Assembly: GCA_030605745.1 (NCBI GenBank)
Contig: JAUWHT010000402.1
Span: 1-5,678 of the forward strand
DNA: 5,678 bases
From: Pirellulales bacterium
GTDB lineage: Bacteria > Planctomycetota > Planctomycetia > Pirellulales > Thermoguttaceae
Direction: 5' to 3'
A model generated the notes under the pieces. That model saw nothing but the letters and a program-made list of their open reading frames with translations. It had not been told where the DNA came from and made no database searches. The position numbers and the translations under genes were made by a program. Shown piece by piece: positions 5,483 through 5,678 of this stretch; the stretch's first letter is position 1; each line of letters begins with the position of its first letter.

Positions 5483-5547
5483 GTAGCACAGGCTTCCAGC
5501 CTGTGGTGGCTGACAGACACGGCCCACAGGCTGGAAGCCTGTGCCAC
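5483..5547. repeat. Composite palindromic (REP/BIME-like) repeat, copy 2
   Basis: The hairpin CACAGGCTTCCAGCCTGTG at 5487-5505 is mirrored by its exact reverse complement at 5525-5543. Including flanks, 5483-5505 and 5525-5547 are 23-bp inverted repeats with one mismatch (GTAGC versus GTGGC) around a 19-base spacer. The element can fold as two small hairpins or one long stem. Its first 25 bp are identical to 704-728. Confidence 0.88.
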
Positions 5548-5554
5548 CAGATGC

Positions 5555-5583
5555 TTGACACCCGAAACACGATCTGATAAAAT
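5555..5583 (+). promoter_or_regulatory. Sigma-70 type promoter upstream of a possible gene at 5590
   Basis: TTGACA at 5555-5560 and TAAAAT at 5578-5583 are 17 bp apart, the optimal spacing. The predicted start point, about 7 bases after the -10 box, falls at or next to the ATG at 5590, which would give a leaderless or nearly leaderless mRNA. Confidence 0.5.
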
Positions 5584-5589
5584 GATCTT

Positions 5590-5678
5590 ATGATGAAAGT
5601 TCTCACCATCCGCTGCCCCGTCCGGTGTCTTGGTACGCCAGTCGACGATGATGCCCGCTGCACCGGGACATCGCTGCA
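5590..5678 (+). CDS. Possible start of a gene cut by the right edge
   Basis: An open frame begins ATG-ATG-AAA and reads MMKVLTIRCPVRCLGTPVDD and on to the edge without a stop (29 complete codons). The support is the near-consensus promoter directly before it; there is no ribosome site, as expected if the mRNA is leaderless. The visible residues match no family I know, and the opposite strand is also open in places here. I treat it as tentative. Confidence 0.3.
   Translation, partial: MMKVLTIRCPVRCLGTPVDDDARCTGTSL

Noticed and set aside
5290..5547. Minus-strand open frame across the repeat and the 3' end of the nucleotidyltransferase
   Set aside because: It overlaps a well-supported + strand gene by more than 100 bases, and its start is created by the palindromic repeat; its translation (HRLEACAT-type peptides) is the usual product of translating that repeat.
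5448..5663. Minus-strand open frame reading GWKPVL and AGRRRYMRC peptides
   Set aside because: Most of it is translated repeat and hairpin sequence; it has no ribosome site and no recognisable domain, and both promoters here point the other way.

Overview
The window looks like a piece of a GC-rich planctomycete (PVC-group) genome, possibly from a metagenome assembly. This is inferred from two things: short palindromic repeats of the CACAGGCT-TCC-AGCCTGTG type, which I recognise as common in intergenic regions of such genomes, and the mix of a LamG/sialidase-like protein, a TRAP transporter and an HpcH/HpaI aldolase. The taxon is not proven by anything here.

Layout, all genes on the + strand. 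(1) The 3' part of a gene cut by the window edge, ending at 701, encodes the end of a probable BNR/sialidase-like protein with a C-terminal LamG (jelly-roll) domain. (2) A palindromic repeat element (704-758) fills most of the gap after it. (3) A three-gene TRAP transporter operon follows: dctP (794-1792, lipoprotein solute receptor), dctQ (1789-2277, small membrane subunit) and dctM (2278-3571, large permease). The dctM frame is broken by one extra A near 2976-2978. Both halves on either side are fully family-like, so the lesion is either very recent or a sequence error. (4) A 123-bp gap holds a palindromic operator candidate and a hairpin next to the ribosome site. (5) An HpcH/HpaI-family class II aldolase (3695-4501) follows, whose last codons and stop lie in a heptanucleotide tandem repeat (4483-4525). 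(6) A two-gene overlapping pair comes next: an 88-residue helical protein of unknown function (4537-4803) and an AbiEii-like nucleotidyltransferase (4793-5395). (7) The last 283 bp hold two near-consensus sigma-70 promoters (5409-5436 and 5555-5583) on either side of a GC-rich hairpin and a second, larger palindromic repeat element (5483-5547). A possible gene start at 5590 runs off the window.

How it may work together (inference): the TRAP system would import an organic or sugar acid using the ion gradient, and the aldolase would cleave a 2-keto(-3-deoxy) acid derived from it to pyruvate plus an aldehyde. The upstream LamG/sialidase-like protein could act on extracellular glycans. The 88-residue/nucleotidyltransferase pair looks like an independent two-gene module, perhaps toxin-antitoxin-like, and not part of the catabolic unit. 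Nothing here is clearly a new system. The points most worth a second look are the dctM frameshift, the composite palindrome elements, the heptamer array that supplies the aldolase stop codon, and the small-protein/nucleotidyltransferase pair.
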